The notes beneath the pieces are model-generated. The model worked only from the letters and a program-made list of their open reading frames with translations, was not told the DNA's origin and searched no databases. DNA of 64,000 nt from Oscillospiraceae bacterium (lineage in GTDB: Bacteria; Bacillota; Clostridia; Oscillospirales; Acutalibacteraceae): positions 1 to 64,000 of the forward strand of contig JAITGE010000040.1 in NCBI GenBank assembly GCA_031280825.1, written 5' to 3'. Shown here in pieces: positions 56,192 to 64,000 of this stretch (position 1 is the stretch's first letter; each line of letters opens with the position of its first letter). Both the position numbers and the translations under genes were made by a program.

Positions 56192-57526
56192 ATGGGTTTT
56201 GTTGCAAAAGAAAAAATCCGGGCGGGGGCTTGGAAGATCACTGCCGAAATCGACGCGGATACATTTGGTCAAAAGGTGGAGGAGATCTTTGCCGAGCAGC
56301 TGCCGAAGCTGTCGATTCCCGGCTTTCGCAAAGGCAAGGTGCCCCGCGCGATGCTTGAAAAGCGGTATGGCGAAAAGCTCTTTTTTGAAGACGCGCTTGA
56401 CGCGCTGCTGCCGGGGGAGGTCAACGCCGCCGTTTCGGCGTCCGAGCTGGTGCTTGCGCTGCGCCCGCAGGATCTGAACGTGGAATCGATGGAGCGCGAA
56501 ACGGGCGTGAAATATGATTTCACCGCAATCGTGAAGCCGGAGCTGACTGTCGCGGGTTGGAGGGGACTGGAAGCGCCCTATGCCCCGCAAACGGTAACGG
56601 AGGCGGATGTGGACGCGCGCGTCGAAGAGCTGCGCGACCGCAACGCGCGCATGGTGGAGGTGGAGGGGCGCGCCGCGCAAACGGGCGACAGCGCCGAAAT
56701 CGATTATGAAGGCTTTGCCGACGGCGTACCCTTTGAAGGCGGGAAGGCTGAAAATTACGAGCTGCAGCTTGGCTCCGGTTCGTTTATCCCGGGCTTTGAG
56801 GAGCAAGTCGTCGGGCATTTGCCCGGCGAAGAATTCGACATCAACATAACCTTCCCGGAGCAATATCACAGCGAGGAGCTGGCGGGCAAGCAAGTGGTGT
56901 TCAAAATCAAGCTTCACGCCATCAAAGCGAAGGAGCTGCCCGAGCTTGACGACGATTTTGCGCAGGAGGTCGGCGAAAACTACGAAACCGTCGCGGATTT
57001 GCGCAGCGGCATTGAAGCGGAGCTGCTGGAAAGCAGGCGGCGCAGCAGCGAGGATGGCTTTACCGCCGCCGTGCAGCAAAAGCTGGCGGCGCTTGCCGAG
57101 GGCGAAATCGCGGACGAGGTGTTTGCCCAGCGTGCCGAGCGCAACAAAGAACTGTTTGCTGACCGCATTGGCGTGCCGGTGGAACGTTATCTGGAATACA
57201 CCGGATTGGATCGCGAAAAATTTGACGCCGACATGCGCGAGCGTGCCGAAGAGCAGCTCAAGCTGGAGCTGGCGCTGGAGGATATCGCCCGCCAGGAAGC
57301 CCTTGAAGCCGCGCCGGAGGAAATTGAAGCCGAGCAGGAGCGCATGGCGGCGGAATACAACGTTGACATCGCGCGCGTAAAATTCGCCGTGCCGGAAGAG
57401 GATATACGCGCGGGGCTTCTGCGCGAAAAGGCGCTGGGGCTGGCGAAGGAGGCCGCCGTGAAGGTGGAGCCGCCCGCCGAAGAAGCCACGGAGGAAGAGG
57501 CAGAGACAGAAGAAGCTGCGGAGTAA
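56192..57526 (+). CDS. tig: Trigger factor
   Basis: A ribosome-bound chaperone and prolyl isomerase. The N-terminal ribosome-binding signature GFRKGKVPRAML is at about 45-56, the FKBP-type domain at about 155-240 (AEIDYEGFADGVPFEGG, GSFIPGFEEQVVGH), and the helical substrate-binding arms follow. The C-terminus is acidic (EEATEEEAETEEAAE). 444 residues. AGGAGG precedes the ATG. It heads the classic tig-clpP-clpX run. Confidence 0.95.
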   Translation: MGFVAKEKIRAGAWKITAEIDADTFGQKVEEIFAEQLPKLSIPGFRKGKVPRAMLEKRYGEKLFFEDALDALLPGEVNAAVSASELVLALRPQDLNVESMERETGVKYDFTAIVKPELTVAGWRGLEAPYAPQTVTEADVDARVEELRDRNARMVEVEGRAAQTGDSAEIDYEGFADGVPFEGGKAENYELQLGSGSFIPGFEEQVVGHLPGEEFDINITFPEQYHSEELAGKQVVFKIKLHAIKAKELPELDDDFAQEVGENYETVADLRSGIEAELLESRRRSSEDGFTAAVQQKLAALAEGEIADEVFAQRAERNKELFADRIGVPVERYLEYTGLDREKFDADMRERAEEQLKLELALEDIARQEALEAAPEEIEAEQERMAAEYNVDIARVKFAVPEEDIRAGLLREKALGLAKEAAVKVEPPAEEATEEEAETEEAAE

Positions 57527-57630
57527 GCGCGCTTTCAAAAGCGTTCCGCGTTTGCTCCGGTCTGCATAAGCTTTTTTGGAGCGGACAATACTTAATAGCA
57601 AGATAATGTCAGTATAGAGGAGGAAAACAA

Positions 57631-58212
57631 ATGTCACTGGTTCCTATGGTAATTGAGCAGACCGGGCGCGGTGAGCGGTCGTTTGATATTTTTTCGCGCC
57701 TGCTCAACGAACGCATCGTGATGCTTTCAGACGAAGTCAACGACGTGACTGCGAGCCTGGTCATCGCGCAGCTGCTGCACCTGGAAGCCGAGGATCCCGA
57801 AAAGGACATCAGCTTTTATATCAACAGCCCCGGCGGCTCCGTCAGTGCCGGTCTGGCAATTTACGATACCATGAATTACATCAAGTGCGATGTTTCCACC
57901 ATCTGCATGGGTATGGCGGCTTCGATGGGTTCGTTTTTGCTGGCGGCGGGCGCGAAGGGAAAGCGCATTGCCCTGCCCAACAGTGAAATCATGATTCACC
58001 AGCCACACGGCGGTGCGCAGGGGCAGGCGACGGATATTGAAATCGCCGCCAACCACATCATCCGCACCCGCGCAAAGCTCAACAGGATCCTTGCCGAGCG
58101 CACAGGACAGCCCCTCGAAATCATTGAGCGCGACACGGATCGCGACAATTTCATGAGCGCGGAAGAGGCCCGCGCGTATGGCTTGGTGGATAAAATCTTA
58201 ACGTCCCGCTAG
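57631..58212 (+). CDS. clpP: ATP-dependent Clp protease proteolytic subunit
   Basis: 193 residues. The catalytic triad is visible: Ser98 in GMAASMGSF, His123 in MIHQPHGG and Asp172 in [16 protein letters not shown] precedes the ATG. It forms the barrel protease that works with ClpX, encoded 79 bp downstream. Confidence 0.96.
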   Translation: MSLVPMVIEQTGRGERSFDIFSRLLNERIVMLSDEVNDVTASLVIAQLLHLEAEDPEKDISFYINSPGGSVSAGLAIYDTMNYIKCDVSTICMGMAASMGSFLLAAGAKGKRIALPNSEIMIHQPHGGAQGQATDIEIAANHIIRTRAKLNRILAERTGQPLEIIERDTDRDNFMSAEEARAYGLVDKILTSR

Positions 58213-58291
58213 TTCTGCGCCGTCGCGCGAAGCGTTAAAGGTCTTTTGGTTCTTTTCTTCAGGAAAGAACACGTCACTTAGGAGGCTGAAA

Positions 58292-59602
58292 ATGGCAAAG
58301 GAAGAAGAACGGCGCGGCGGGGAACCGCCGATCCTGTGTTCGTTCTGCGGCAAATCGCAGGCGCAAATTGATAAGCTGATTGCCGGACCCGGCGTATATA
58401 TCTGCAACGAATGCGTGGAGCTTTGCTGTGACATTCTGGGCGAAAGCGTGGCGGCGGGCAATCCGCAGGAAGCTGCCGCTCGCAAGGAAGGCGCCCGCGG
58501 TAGCGTCTATTCACACCTGCCCACGCCGCAGGAGCTGAAGCACCAGCTGGATGAATATGTCATCGGGCAGGACGCGGCAAAAATCGCGCTGAGCGTAGCG
58601 GTATACAACCACTACAAACGCATCACGCACCAGCACGAGCGTAGCGGTTCGGTGGAGGTGCAAAAAAGCAACGTGCTGCTGCTCGGCTCGACGGGCGTGG
58701 GCAAAACAATGCTTGCGCAGACGCTCGCTAAGATCCTCGAAGTCCCTTTTGCGATTGCGGACGCAACCACGTTAACAGAAGCGGGCTATGTGGGTGAGGA
58801 TGTAGAGAACATCCTACTGCGCCTGATTCAGGCGGCGGATCACGATATCGGTCGCGCACAGCAGGGCATCATTTACATTGATGAGATTGACAAAATTTCC
58901 CGAAAAAGTGAAAACCCCTCCATCACCCGCGACGTGAGCGGCGAGGGGGTGCAGCAGGCTCTGCTGAAAATCCTGGAAGGCACGATGGCAAATGTTCCGC
59001 CGCGCGGCGGGCGCAAGCATCCGCAGGACGATTTTTTGCAGATTGACACCTCCAACATCCTTTTCATTTGCGGCGGCGCGTTCGCGGGGATTGAACAGAT
59101 CATTGAGCGGCGCATCGGCGGCAGCTCGATGGGCTTTGGTGCACAGATTAAGGATAAAAGCAAGGAGCAATATGATCGCCTGATTGGCAAGGTTATCCAG
59201 CAGGATCTGGTGCATTACGGGCTGATCCCCGAGCTTGTGGGGCGTATGCCTGTCGTCGCCGCGCTTGAGGAACTGGACGCCGCTGCTTTAGTGCGCATTC
59301 TGCAGGAGCCGCGCAACGCGCTGCTGAAGCAGTATCGCCAGTTGTTTGCCTACGATGGCGTGGAGCTGGAAATGGACGACGACGCGCTCATGGCGATCGC
59401 CACGCAAACGCTGGAGAAAAAAACAGGTGCGCGCGGTTTGCGCTCTGTGCTGGAGCAGCTTTTGCAGCCGTTGATGTATGCCATTCCCTCCGACGGCGCT
59501 GTGGAGCGAGTGCGCATTACGGGTCTCTGCGTCACCGAAGGCGCGCAGCCCCAAATGGAACGGAACCCCGCCAAGCAAAAGGCGAAGCCGAAAGTCATCT
59601 AG
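58292..59602 (+). CDS. clpX: ATP-dependent Clp protease ATPase subunit ClpX
   Basis: 436 residues. The N-terminal zinc-binding domain has C16, C19, C38 and C41. Walker A is [11 protein letters not shown] with Lys139, Walker B is [10 protein letters not shown], and the ClpX pore-loop GYVGEDVE is present. The [10 protein letters not shown] segment is the ClpP-binding loop; it has IGG-S in place of the usual IGF. It unfolds tagged substrates for ClpP. No heat-shock CIRCE element was seen upstream of the operon. Confidence 0.96.
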   Translation: MAKEEERRGGEPPILCSFCGKSQAQIDKLIAGPGVYICNECVELCCDILGESVAAGNPQEAAARKEGARGSVYSHLPTPQELKHQLDEYVIGQDAAKIALSVAVYNHYKRITHQHERSGSVEVQKSNVLLLGSTGVGKTMLAQTLAKILEVPFAIADATTLTEAGYVGEDVENILLRLIQAADHDIGRAQQGIIYIDEIDKISRKSENPSITRDVSGEGVQQALLKILEGTMANVPPRGGRKHPQDDFLQIDTSNILFICGGAFAGIEQIIERRIGGSSMGFGAQIKDKSKEQYDRLIGKVIQQDLVHYGLIPELVGRMPVVAALEELDAAALVRILQEPRNALLKQYRQLFAYDGVELEMDDDALMAIATQTLEKKTGARGLRSVLEQLLQPLMYAIPSDGAVERVRITGLCVTEGAQPQMERNPAKQKAKPKVI

Positions 59603-59619
59603 GGCGTGCCCCGGATCGT

Positions 59620-60942
59620 TTATATACCTTCGAGCAGCGCTGTTGCCAGGGGCAGACCGCGCTGCCCGAAGGTTTTTTTGAGGAAATCCTTGAGCGCGGG
59701 CATTTGCTGCCGTAGTGCGGCGGGTTCCGGCGTTTGCAGCAACCGCAGCGCCCTGTGCCAGAGGTAGGCGTCCAGCGCGGCACGGCTGTTCATCCCGCAA
59801 GCAAGGCAAACAGCGGCAAAGCGCTCCAGCTCCGCCGCGGCATTTGCTCCCAAATCCAGCTGCAGCTGCGCGGCGAGGTATTCCTCCAGCGCCGCAAACC
59901 GATCCCGCGCCGCTGCCGGAAGGGTGTAGGCTTCCGCCGCTTCGGCAAAGCTGCGGCGCAGATGTTGCCATTCCACCGGCTGCGCCTGCGTCCAAGGCAC
60001 AAGGAAAGGCTTTTGCTTGAGTGCGTCCGGCGGCACATGGAATTCCATGGCGTCCCTGCGCAATGCGGCGGGGGCTTGCTCCCCGGGGCGCAGGATGCCC
60101 AAAAGCCACAGTCCCTGCGCCCACGGCAAGGCGCCGTCCTCCAACCGGACAGGGTCGTTCGGCCATGCGGAATCCGTCAGCCGAATACTGCGGGCAGGCA
60201 ATTGCGCCTCCATCCCCGCCGTTCGTGCGCGGAGCAAGGGAAGAAGAGTGGAAAGATATTCCTGCGGTGCGGCAGCCAGCAGAGGCTGAAGCGCCAGCAA
60301 GGTGACGCCCTGATGCCAGAGCGCTTCGTATGCCAGGCGCAGGAAATGTGTTTCTTCATAGAGCCGCGCGCCGTTGGTCCATTGCCCCAGCAGATCCGCT
60401 GCGCCGCGCCAGGATGCGTCCGCGCTTGCAAGCACAAGCGGCTGCCCCAGCGCCTGCGCCACGGCATTTGGCAGCGCCGCCGACTCTTCGCCTTGCACCA
60501 AAACGAAATCCGAAACCGCCATTGCCCCCAAAAAGGCGGCAAACAGCTCCCGCGCGGCGTAAATCCCGCTGTGCGCGGCGGCGTGGCGGCGCATATGCTC
60601 GCAGAGCGCCTGCAGCGTCGGCTGCGGCGCGGTGGGGGAATCCCCTACCGCGCCGGCATATTTCGCGTCCACACGCAGCAATAACGGAAAGCGCCCGCCC
60701 AAGGTCGCGGTCGCCGCTGCCTTGGTACGCTCGTCCCTTCTTTGCTCCTGCTGCGGGTTGCTGCGCAGACGCAGGTTTTCAGCCTCCAGCGCGGCGACGG
60801 CATCCAACAGCGTTTGGCGCTCGGCGGCAAAGCGGTTCCACCGCCGTTCACGCAGCACCGCCAACAAAAGCACTGCCACCAGCGCAACGCCGCCCGCCAC
60901 GATTGCGGGCAGCCAAAACAGCCAAATCCCCGGTTGATCCAT
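59620..60942 (-). CDS. Membrane-anchored protein resembling an AAA+ ATPase without Walker motifs
   Basis: 440 residues from the ATG at 60942 (GGAGG 7 nt upstream). One transmembrane helix (about 7-30), a coiled coil (about 35-75), then an Ala/Leu-rich domain. The layout of residues 130-235 recalls McrB/MoxR-like AAA proteins of Clostridia: a helix, FVLVQGEESAALPN where a GxxGxGKT loop would be, SADASWRGAADLLG where the family has QPSWRDRxxLLG, and TLLALQPLLAAAPQEYLS where the DEMNLA Walker B would be. Both nucleotide motifs are lost. The likely role is structural or regulatory. It ends the VOC-maf-adh-MGMT run and converges on clpX, 17 bp apart. Confidence 0.5.
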   Translation of the reverse strand: MDQPGIWLFWLPAIVAGGVALVAVLLLAVLRERRWNRFAAERQTLLDAVAALEAENLRLRSNPQQEQRRDERTKAAATATLGGRFPLLLRVDAKYAGAVGDSPTAPQPTLQALCEHMRRHAAAHSGIYAARELFAAFLGAMAVSDFVLVQGEESAALPNAVAQALGQPLVLASADASWRGAADLLGQWTNGARLYEETHFLRLAYEALWHQGVTLLALQPLLAAAPQEYLSTLLPLLRARTAGMEAQLPARSIRLTDSAWPNDPVRLEDGALPWAQGLWLLGILRPGEQAPAALRRDAMEFHVPPDALKQKPFLVPWTQAQPVEWQHLRRSFAEAAEAYTLPAAARDRFAALEEYLAAQLQLDLGANAAAELERFAAVCLACGMNSRAALDAYLWHRALRLLQTPEPAALRQQMPALKDFLKKTFGQRGLPLATALLEGI

Positions 60943-60986
60943 TTCACATCCTCCATCCTTCGCGTAATAAGCGGCTTTTCCTTCAT

Positions 60987-61304
60987 CTATGCCTTCCATG
61001 CGCAGACGCTGAGATCCACGCGCCCATCCGGGCAAAAGGAAACCTTCTCGGCAGCAAGCAGTGCTTGCTGCGCCTGCGCGCCGCCAAAGGCAAAGCCGGA
61101 GCATAGTCTGCCGTCCTTAAACACCACGCGGTGACAGGGGATTTCGGTTGCGTCCGCGCCCGGGTCGGGGTTACTGTGTAGCGCCCAGCCCACCTGCCGC
61201 GCCATGCGGGGGTTACCGGCAAGCCGCGCGATTTGCCCGTAGGTCGCCACCTGCCCGCGCGGGATTTCCCGCACGATGGCATACACACGCGAAAAGAAAT
61301 GCAT
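60987..61304 (-). CDS. MGMT/Ogt-family DNA alkyltransferase (short form)
   Basis: 105 residues from the ATG at 61304 (GGAGG 7 nt upstream). Only the C-terminal DNA-binding domain is present: IPRGQVATYGQIARLAG (helix-turn-helix and Arg finger region) and the active-site IPCHRVV with Cys57. The Cys is intact, so it may still repair O6-alkylguanine. The short single-domain form also resembles alkyltransferase-like proteins, in which Trp or Ala replaces Cys; that is not the case here. Confidence 0.85.
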   Translation of the reverse strand: MHFFSRVYAIVREIPRGQVATYGQIARLAGNPRMARQVGWALHSNPDPGADATEIPCHRVVFKDGRLCSGFAFGGAQAQQALLAAEKVSFCPDGRVDLSVCAWKA

Positions 61305-61419
61305 TGTTACGTCCTCCCGGCCTTCGAAGCTTAGAATACCATAACCCTGCAAACAATCCCAAAGCACCGAAGCCGCAAACGCGACCACGGCGCCCCAAGC
61401 CTTCCCCCACATCCGTTGA

Positions 61420-62634
61420 TTATGGGTTTTCTTTCACCATCAGCTTGCGTATCACGCCCACACAATCGGACATGCGCATGATTTTCGGCACAGGATAGAG
61501 CGGATTCGCTTCCTTGAGCGCGCGCGCGGCAATGGTCGGGATATCGCTTTCCTGAATAAAATCAAATTGCGCGGGGATGCCCATGCGGGCGTTCAGGGCG
61601 CGGATTTCCGCAATAAAGGTCTGCGCCTTTTCGCTTTGGCTCTTGCCCTGCGCAAGCCCCGCCGCGTCGGCGAGATCCGCCAGGCGCGCGTGCGCCGTTT
61701 CACCGTAATAATCCAGCACATAAGGCAAAATCACGGCGTTTGCCAATCCGTGCGGGGTGTTATACATCCCGCCAAGATTGTGCGCAATGCCATGCGTATA
61801 GCCGATGTAGGCGCGGGTGAACGCCACCCCGGCATAAAAAGACGCCGCAAGCATGTTTTCGCGCGCTTCCAAATTTCCGCCGTCGTTGTAAGCGGTTTCA
61901 ATGTTGGCAAAGATCAGCCTGGTGGCTTCAAGCGCTTTTTGTGCGGTATCCTTCGTGTTGCTCCTGCCAATATACGCCTCCACCGCGTGCGTGAGGGCGT
62001 CCATGCCGGTGGTGGATGTAATGTGCTTTGGCAGCCCCACAGTCAGCTCGGGATCCAAAACAGCATAGCGCGGGCGAAGCTTCGGGTCGTTGATCGGATA
62101 CTTTTCGTGCGTTTCGGGGTTGGAAACAACAGCGGCGACGGTGGTTTCCGAGCCGGTACCCGCAGTGGTGGGAATGGCGTAAAACGGCGGCAGCTTTTTA
62201 CGCACCTTCAGCAAGCCGCGCAGCTGCGGGATGCTCTTTTTCGGGCGCACCAGCCGCGCGCCCACCACCTTGGCGCAATCCATGGGCGAGCCGCCGCCGA
62301 AAGCGATAATGCCCCGGCAATCCTCCCGCAAATAAAGATCCCGCGCCTGCTCGATGTTCTCAATGGTCGGGTTAGGCAGGGTTTTATCATAAAGCGCGTA
62401 GGAAATATCCGCCTTTTCAAGCCCTTGCAGGAGCTTGTTGGGCAGCCCGATCTTCATCAAACCCCCATCGGTCACCACCAGCACCTTGCGCAGCCCCTGC
62501 GACCGAATCAGCTGGGGCAGCTGCTGTGCGCTGCCGGGTCCGCGCAAAAGCGCGGGACCGTTCCAATCCAAAAATGCCGTCGCGACCTGCATCACTTTTT
62601 GATAGGCGCGGCAATAGAATCGATATGCTGACAT
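61420..62634 (-). CDS. Iron-containing (group III) alcohol dehydrogenase
   Basis: 404 residues. The nucleotide-binding motif GGGSPMDCAK is at about 113-122. The iron-ligand region is GMDALTHAVEAY and HGIAHNLGGMYNTPHGLANA, with the ligand histidines. It reduces aldehydes or oxidises alcohols with NAD(P)H; the substrate is not evident. The ATG has GGAGG 5 nt upstream. Confidence 0.9.
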   Translation of the reverse strand: MSAYRFYCRAYQKVMQVATAFLDWNGPALLRGPGSAQQLPQLIRSQGLRKVLVVTDGGLMKIGLPNKLLQGLEKADISYALYDKTLPNPTIENIEQARDLYLREDCRGIIAFGGGSPMDCAKVVGARLVRPKKSIPQLRGLLKVRKKLPPFYAIPTTAGTGSETTVAAVVSNPETHEKYPINDPKLRPRYAVLDPELTVGLPKHITSTTGMDALTHAVEAYIGRSNTKDTAQKALEATRLIFANIETAYNDGGNLEARENMLAASFYAGVAFTRAYIGYTHGIAHNLGGMYNTPHGLANAVILPYVLDYYGETAHARLADLADAAGLAQGKSQSEKAQTFIAEIRALNARMGIPAQFDFIQESDIPTIAARALKEANPLYPVPKIMRMSDCVGVIRKLMVKENP

Positions 62635-62650
62635 AACAACCTCCGGTTTA

Positions 62651-63253
62651 TCATTGAGAATTCGCGACGCAGGGTGCGGGGCACGGAGTATCGCCCGCTT
62701 TCAAAAGCGAAAGCTCGCGAATGACCCGGGCGACCGGCAACCCGACGACGTTAAAGTAATCACCGTGAACCTCCTCCACCAGCAAAGCGCCTCTGCCTTG
62801 GATGCCATACGCGCCCGCCTTATCCATCGGCTCACCGCTGTGGATATAGCTTTCGATCTCAAGCTCCGTTAAAGGGTAAAAGCGAACACATGTCACCTGC
62901 GTAAAGGCACGGATAATCTCCCCGCGCCGCAAGCACACGCCCGTCACCACGCGGTGCTCCCGCCCGGAGAGCCGGCGCAGCATCTGCGCGGCGTCCTCAG
63001 CGGAAAAGGGCTTACCAAGCAAGCCGCCGTCCGGTGCAACGACAATCGTATCCGCGGATATAACGCAATCCTCGGGGTTTTGTTCCGCCACGGCGGCGGC
63101 TTTCAGGCAAGCCAGGCGAAGAGCGGCTTCTTCCGCGCCCTCGCCGGGCAGGGTTTCTTCCTCCAGCTTCGGCGTGCAAGCGCAAAAGCTCAAGCCCGCC
63201 AGTGTGAGCAATTCCTTGCGCCGGGGGGATGCGGACGCCAAAATGTACTTCAT
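62651..63253 (-). CDS. maf: Maf-family nucleoside triphosphate pyrophosphatase
   Basis: 200 residues. ASASPRRKELL near the N-terminus, the catalytic ISADTIVV (Asp in SADT), LGKPFSAEDAAQMLRRLSGREHRVVTGV, and KAGAYGIQGRGALLVEEVHGDYFNVVGLP at the C-terminal half mark Maf. These enzymes hydrolyse dTTP/UTP or modified nucleotides and are linked to septum inhibition. Confidence 0.92.
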   Translation of the reverse strand: MKYILASASPRRKELLTLAGLSFCACTPKLEEETLPGEGAEEAALRLACLKAAAVAEQNPEDCVISADTIVVAPDGGLLGKPFSAEDAAQMLRRLSGREHRVVTGVCLRRGEIIRAFTQVTCVRFYPLTELEIESYIHSGEPMDKAGAYGIQGRGALLVEEVHGDYFNVVGLPVARVIRELSLLKAGDTPCPAPCVANSQ

Positions 63254-63270
63254 GCAGTTCTTGTCTTCCT

Positions 63271-63639
63271 TTACTTTGCGGGGATAATCTCAGTCCAATA
63301 GCCATCCGGGTCATTGATGAAGTAGATGCCCATGCCCGGATTTTCGTAACAAATGCAGCCCATCTCTTCGTGCAGCGCCCGCGCGGCGGCGTAATCCTTG
63401 GTCACGACTGCCAGATGCAGCTCGTTGTCGCCCAAATCATATGCGCCCTTCCAATCCCGCAGCCAAGTCAGCTCCAGCTGGAACGCGCTGCCGTCGCCTT
63501 CCAAAAATGCCAGAACGAAGCTGCCGTCCTCTGCGTTCTTGCGGCGCACCTCGCGCAGCCCCAGCGCTTGCCGGTAGAACGTGATGCTTTTTTCCAAATC
63601 CACAACATTACGGTTGGAATGCACAAACTGAAAACGCAC
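63271..63639 (-). CDS. VOC/glyoxalase-I family protein
   Basis: 122 residues from a GTG at 63639 (AAAGGG 8 nt upstream; other in-frame starts lack good spacing). Two beta-alpha-beta-beta-beta halves are visible: HSNRNVVDLEKSITFYRQALGL at the start, DNELHLAVVTKDYAAARALHEEMG in the middle and a GIYFINDPDGYWTEII end. The metal ligands would be the early His and the final Glu. It resembles lactoylglutathione lyase; the clostridial substrate is unknown. First gene of a five-gene minus-strand run. Confidence 0.82.
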   Translation of the reverse strand: MRFQFVHSNRNVVDLEKSITFYRQALGLREVRRKNAEDGSFVLAFLEGDGSAFQLELTWLRDWKGAYDLGDNELHLAVVTKDYAAARALHEEMGCICYENPGMGIYFINDPDGYWTEIIPAK

Positions 63640-63664
63640 GAAAATCACCCTTTCCCTTTGCAAC

Positions 63665-63693
63665 AGTATACACCCGTGCCATGAAAATTGCAA
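63665..63693 (-). promoter_or_regulatory. Promoter of the VOC-maf-adh operon
   Basis: TTGCAA (63693-63688), 17 nt, TATACT (63670-63665) on the minus strand. Confidence 0.75.
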
Positions 63694-63726
63694 GGTAAAA
63701 TCGTGTAAAATAACAAAAATATAGGC

Positions 63727-63754
63727 TTGACAATTGCCGCAAAGGTGCTATAAT
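63727..63754 (+). promoter_or_regulatory. Promoter of the 52-residue peptide gene
   Basis: TTGACA (63727-63732), 16 nt, TATAAT (63749-63754), divergent from the VOC promoter. Confidence 0.8.
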
Positions 63755-63816
63755 AAAAATGTGGCGTATTGCAAAGCGTATTTGTTGATTTTAAACGAAA
63801 AGAAAGGGGTTTGCAC

Positions 63817-63975
63817 ATGTACGATTTTCTGTCCGCAATCAACCAAATTCTGGATGGGCTGGGGGTTGACCCAAAGCTCGGCGCAACGCTCATCAAGATC
63901 ATTGAGTTCTTTGTCACCGACTTGCCCGGGTATCTCGAGCAGGCTGCCGGATGGATCGGCGGTTTGGGCGCGTAA
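63817..63975 (+). CDS. Small hydrophobic-amphipathic peptide, 52 residues
   Basis: ATG at 63817 with AAAGGGG 7 nt upstream, behind a near-consensus promoter. The sequence opens with an amphipathic helix (YDFLSAINQILDGLG), then GATLIKIIEFFVTDLPGYL and a glycine-rich end (AAGWIGGLGA). There is no signal peptide or cysteine. It could bind the membrane. The function is unknown, and nothing downstream is visible before the window ends. Confidence 0.75.
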   Translation: MYDFLSAINQILDGLGVDPKLGATLIKIIEFFVTDLPGYLEQAAGWIGGLGA

Positions 63976-64000
63976 ACAAAATCTCACCGGATGAACGCCG

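Overview
The window reads as chromosome of a spore-forming Gram-positive member of the Clostridia with fairly high G+C content. The evidence is a class B sortase beside a giant repeat surface protein, a YlbJ-type sporulation membrane protein, a large cluster of BclA-like collagen proteins of exosporium type, a stand-alone AICAR transformylase, consensus sigma-A promoters (TTGACA, 16-18 nt, TATAAT) and frequent TTG/GTG starts behind strong AGGAGG sites. I cannot name a genus. No tRNA, rRNA or CRISPR array was seen.

Layout. 1-7092: one promoter drives a sortase with an unusual cytoplasmic N-terminal domain, then a secreted DUF11-repeat protein of at least 1808 residues that runs off the left edge. 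7222-13345: housekeeping metabolism (birA, AICAR transformylase, argD, a small thiS, purA, an aldo/keto reductase). 13370-17422: small membrane and secreted proteins, a 59-residue protein, a candidate structured small RNA with its own promoter and terminator (14753-14871), a phosphodiesterase-like protein and a DUF454 protein. 17485-23554: translation genes (rpsB with a structured leader, tsf, rpmE, prfA), a CNNM/CorC-type protein and an S1-domain protein behind a long leader. 23638-30951: membrane proteins, a ChbG-like deacetylase, trmL, a yqzL-like gene with recO, ylbJ, an O-antigen-ligase-like protein, small proteins and a GNAT acetyltransferase. 31090-38122: a five-gene operon behind a strong promoter and operator-like palindrome: cytoplasmic GH29 fucosidase, a DUF4868 (KwaB-like) protein, a membrane-anchored BspA-type LRR protein, a GPH/MFS-type symporter and a membrane metallophosphoesterase. 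This suggests uptake and intracellular trimming of a fucosylated glycan. 38179-40398: topB.

40470-49120 is the most striking region: nine collagen-like or related genes. Eight share an N-terminal domain ending in an NAEGEKIQ motif. Six of them alternate strictly between two subtypes (A-B-A-B-A-B), as if a two-gene module had been copied. One member swaps the collagen stalk for a proline-rich tail. The ninth, on the opposite strand, is cut off by a decayed mobile element (about 49.1-51.48 kb) that holds a serine recombinase lacking an in-frame catalytic serine, a TnpV C-terminal scrap and fragments resembling an S8 peptidase of a type usually paired with an AAA ATPase.

51531-63975 returns to the core genome: apgM-recD2-acyltransferase, tig, clpP and clpX on the plus strand. 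Convergent to these is a minus-strand run of a VOC protein, maf, an iron-dependent alcohol dehydrogenase, an MGMT-type repair protein and a membrane protein that looks like an AAA+ ATPase stripped of its Walker motifs. The window ends with a 52-residue peptide gene. Identifications rest on reading motifs by eye; no database search was possible.
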